From: Coriobacteriia bacterium
GTDB taxonomy: Bacteria; Actinomycetota; Coriobacteriia; Coriobacteriales; UBA8131
Direction of reading: 5' to 3'
Assembly: GCA_003509825.1 (NCBI GenBank)
Contig: DOMT01000111.1
Location: forward strand, 254 to 7,715
DNA length: 7,462 nt
Shown in pieces: positions 6,585 to 7,462 of the stretch. The position numbers were made by a program, and so were the translations under genes. How positions within the stretch are numbered: the first letter of the stretch is position 1; every line of letters starts with the position of its first letter. The notes under the pieces were generated by a model. That model searched no databases, had not been told where the DNA came from, and worked only from the letters and a program-made list of their open reading frames with translations.

Positions 6585-7408
6585 TGGAGCTGCTCGAAGC
6601 GATCCCCAAGTTCTTCAATTACGGGTTTTTGATCAATGCACTGATCGTCGGAACCCTGATATCGCTGTGTGCTTCGCTACTCGGTGTGAGCCTGGTGCTC
6701 AAGCGCTATGCGATGATCGGCGACGGACTGTCACACGTCGGCTTCCGCGCGTTGGCGGTGGCTACGGTATTAAATTGGGCGCCGCTCGCCGTGTCGATTC
6801 CCGTGGTCGTGGTTACAGCCTTCTTACTGCTGCGTTTGAGTGAGCGGGGTAAGATCAAGGGCGATGCGGCGATCGCGTTGATTTCGGCCGCCTCACTGGC
6901 GATCGGCGTATTTTTAATGTCGCTATCGAAGGGTATGAATACCGATATCGACAATTATCTCTTCGGTTCGATACTTGCGCTCACCCAAGCCGACGTGGCG
7001 TTGAGCGTTGTGTTGAGTATCGCGGTGATCGTGGTATTCCTGCTTTTTTACCACCGCATCTTCGCGGTGACCTTCGATGAGACCTACGCGCGCGCCACAG
7101 GGCTTAAGGCGGGTTTGTACAACTCGGTTCTGGCACTGCTCACCGCACTGACCATCGTTTTGGGTATGCGGATGATGGGTGCACTGTTGATATCGGCGCT
7201 GATAATATTCCCGGCCTTGTCGTCCATGTGGCTGTGCAAACGTTTCTCCGCGGTCACTGTGGTTGCAGCCATCGTTTCGCTCGGCTGTTTTTTCGTCGGG
7301 CTTTTGGTGTCCTTCGTTTATGAAACACCTACGGGGGCCAGCATCGTTATCGTGAACCTGACGGTGTTCACCGTGTTTTATCTCATCTATAAAATCAAGC
7401 AGATGTGA
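6584..7408 (+). CDS. znuB: Zinc/manganese ABC transporter permease, ABC-3 family
   Basis: The membrane channel of the importer, forming a dimer that receives metal from ZnuA and is driven by ZnuC. The 274-residue protein is very hydrophobic, with about seven to eight membrane segments: roughly 14-39, 56-84, 95-114, 136-155, 178-194, 197-217, 222-246 and 252-269. Family motifs are MIGDGLSHVGFRALA at 44-58 (the GDALSHA-like motif, with D47 and H51), the GALLISALIIFPA block at 199-211, and PTGASIV at 249-255. The ABC-3 family serves both zinc and manganese importers, so the substrate is inferred from the His-rich ZnuA. The start is set at ATG 6584 by ribosome binding site spacing; GTG 6581 would add one residue. 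The tight overlap with znuC indicates one operon. No terminator follows before the next reading frame. Confidence 0.94.
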   Translation: MELLEAIPKFFNYGFLINALIVGTLISLCASLLGVSLVLKRYAMIGDGLSHVGFRALAVATVLNWAPLAVSIPVVVVTAFLLLRLSERGKIKGDAAIALISAASLAIGVFLMSLSKGMNTDIDNYLFGSILALTQADVALSVVLSIAVIVVFLLFYHRIFAVTFDETYARATGLKAGLYNSVLALLTALTIVLGMRMMGALLISALIIFPALSSMWLCKRFSAVTVVAAIVSLGCFFVGLLVSFVYETPTGASIVIVNLTVFTVFYLIYKIKQM

Positions 7409-7411
7409 ATC

Positions 7412-7462
7412 ATGGCGCAAGGGGCTCGTGAGAAAAAAGATGTCGGGATCGGGATTCCGGTT
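7412..7462 (+). CDS. Possible start of the next operon gene, truncated by the window
   Basis: An ATG 3 bp after the znuB stop opens a frame with 17 codons (MAQGAREKKDVGIGIPV) and no stop before the window edge. There is no strong ribosome binding site, but the spacing is what one expects in this operon, where translation may be coupled. Too little protein is visible to identify a family. A Fur/Zur-type regulator is a common neighbour of such transporters, but nothing in these residues shows it. An ATG at 7440 in another frame is also open to the edge, so the start and even the frame are uncertain. Confidence 0.4.
   Translation, partial: MAQGAREKKDVGIGIPV

Overview
The window holds two divergent gene groups and the first codons of a possible further gene. 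Base composition is moderately high in G+C (my impression from reading, not a count), and the intergenic region is visibly more A+T-rich. The glutamyl-tRNA synthetase insertion motif, the DRFPFRYF-type zinc-binding lipoprotein and the plant-like glutamate-cysteine ligase together suggest a Gram-positive anaerobe. A Coriobacteriia-like actinobacterium is my best guess, but this is an inference from protein style, not a database result.

Minus strand, read right to left from about 4536 to 7: a glutamate-cysteine ligase of the GCS2 (plant/alphaproteobacterial) type, then a stand-alone ATP-grasp ligase resembling the synthetase half of glutathionylspermidine synthase, then glutamyl-tRNA synthetase (gltX). 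The first two overlap by 4 bp (ATGA), so they are almost certainly translated as a pair. gltX follows after 58 bp with no visible terminator, so it may be cotranscribed. The pair looks like a two-step pathway: Glu + Cys gives gamma-Glu-Cys, which the ATP-grasp enzyme may join to an unidentified amine or amino acid (glutathione or another low-molecular-weight thiol). This is the most interesting part of the window.

Plus strand, left to right from 4761 to 7408: a complete zinc/manganese-type ABC importer made of substrate-binding lipoprotein (znuA), ATPase (znuC) and permease (znuB). The genes are packed with a 0-bp junction and a 1-bp overlap. The lipoprotein has a His/Glu-rich metal loop and a non-standard third ligand position, and the ATPase ends in a cysteine cluster. 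A new reading frame opens 3 bp after znuB and runs off the window.

The divergent intergenic region (4537-4760) carries a good -10 hexamer for znuA and a near-palindromic operator candidate just upstream of it. No tRNA, rRNA, CRISPR array, insertion sequence or clear terminator was seen. Long reading frames antisense to the genes are shadows.
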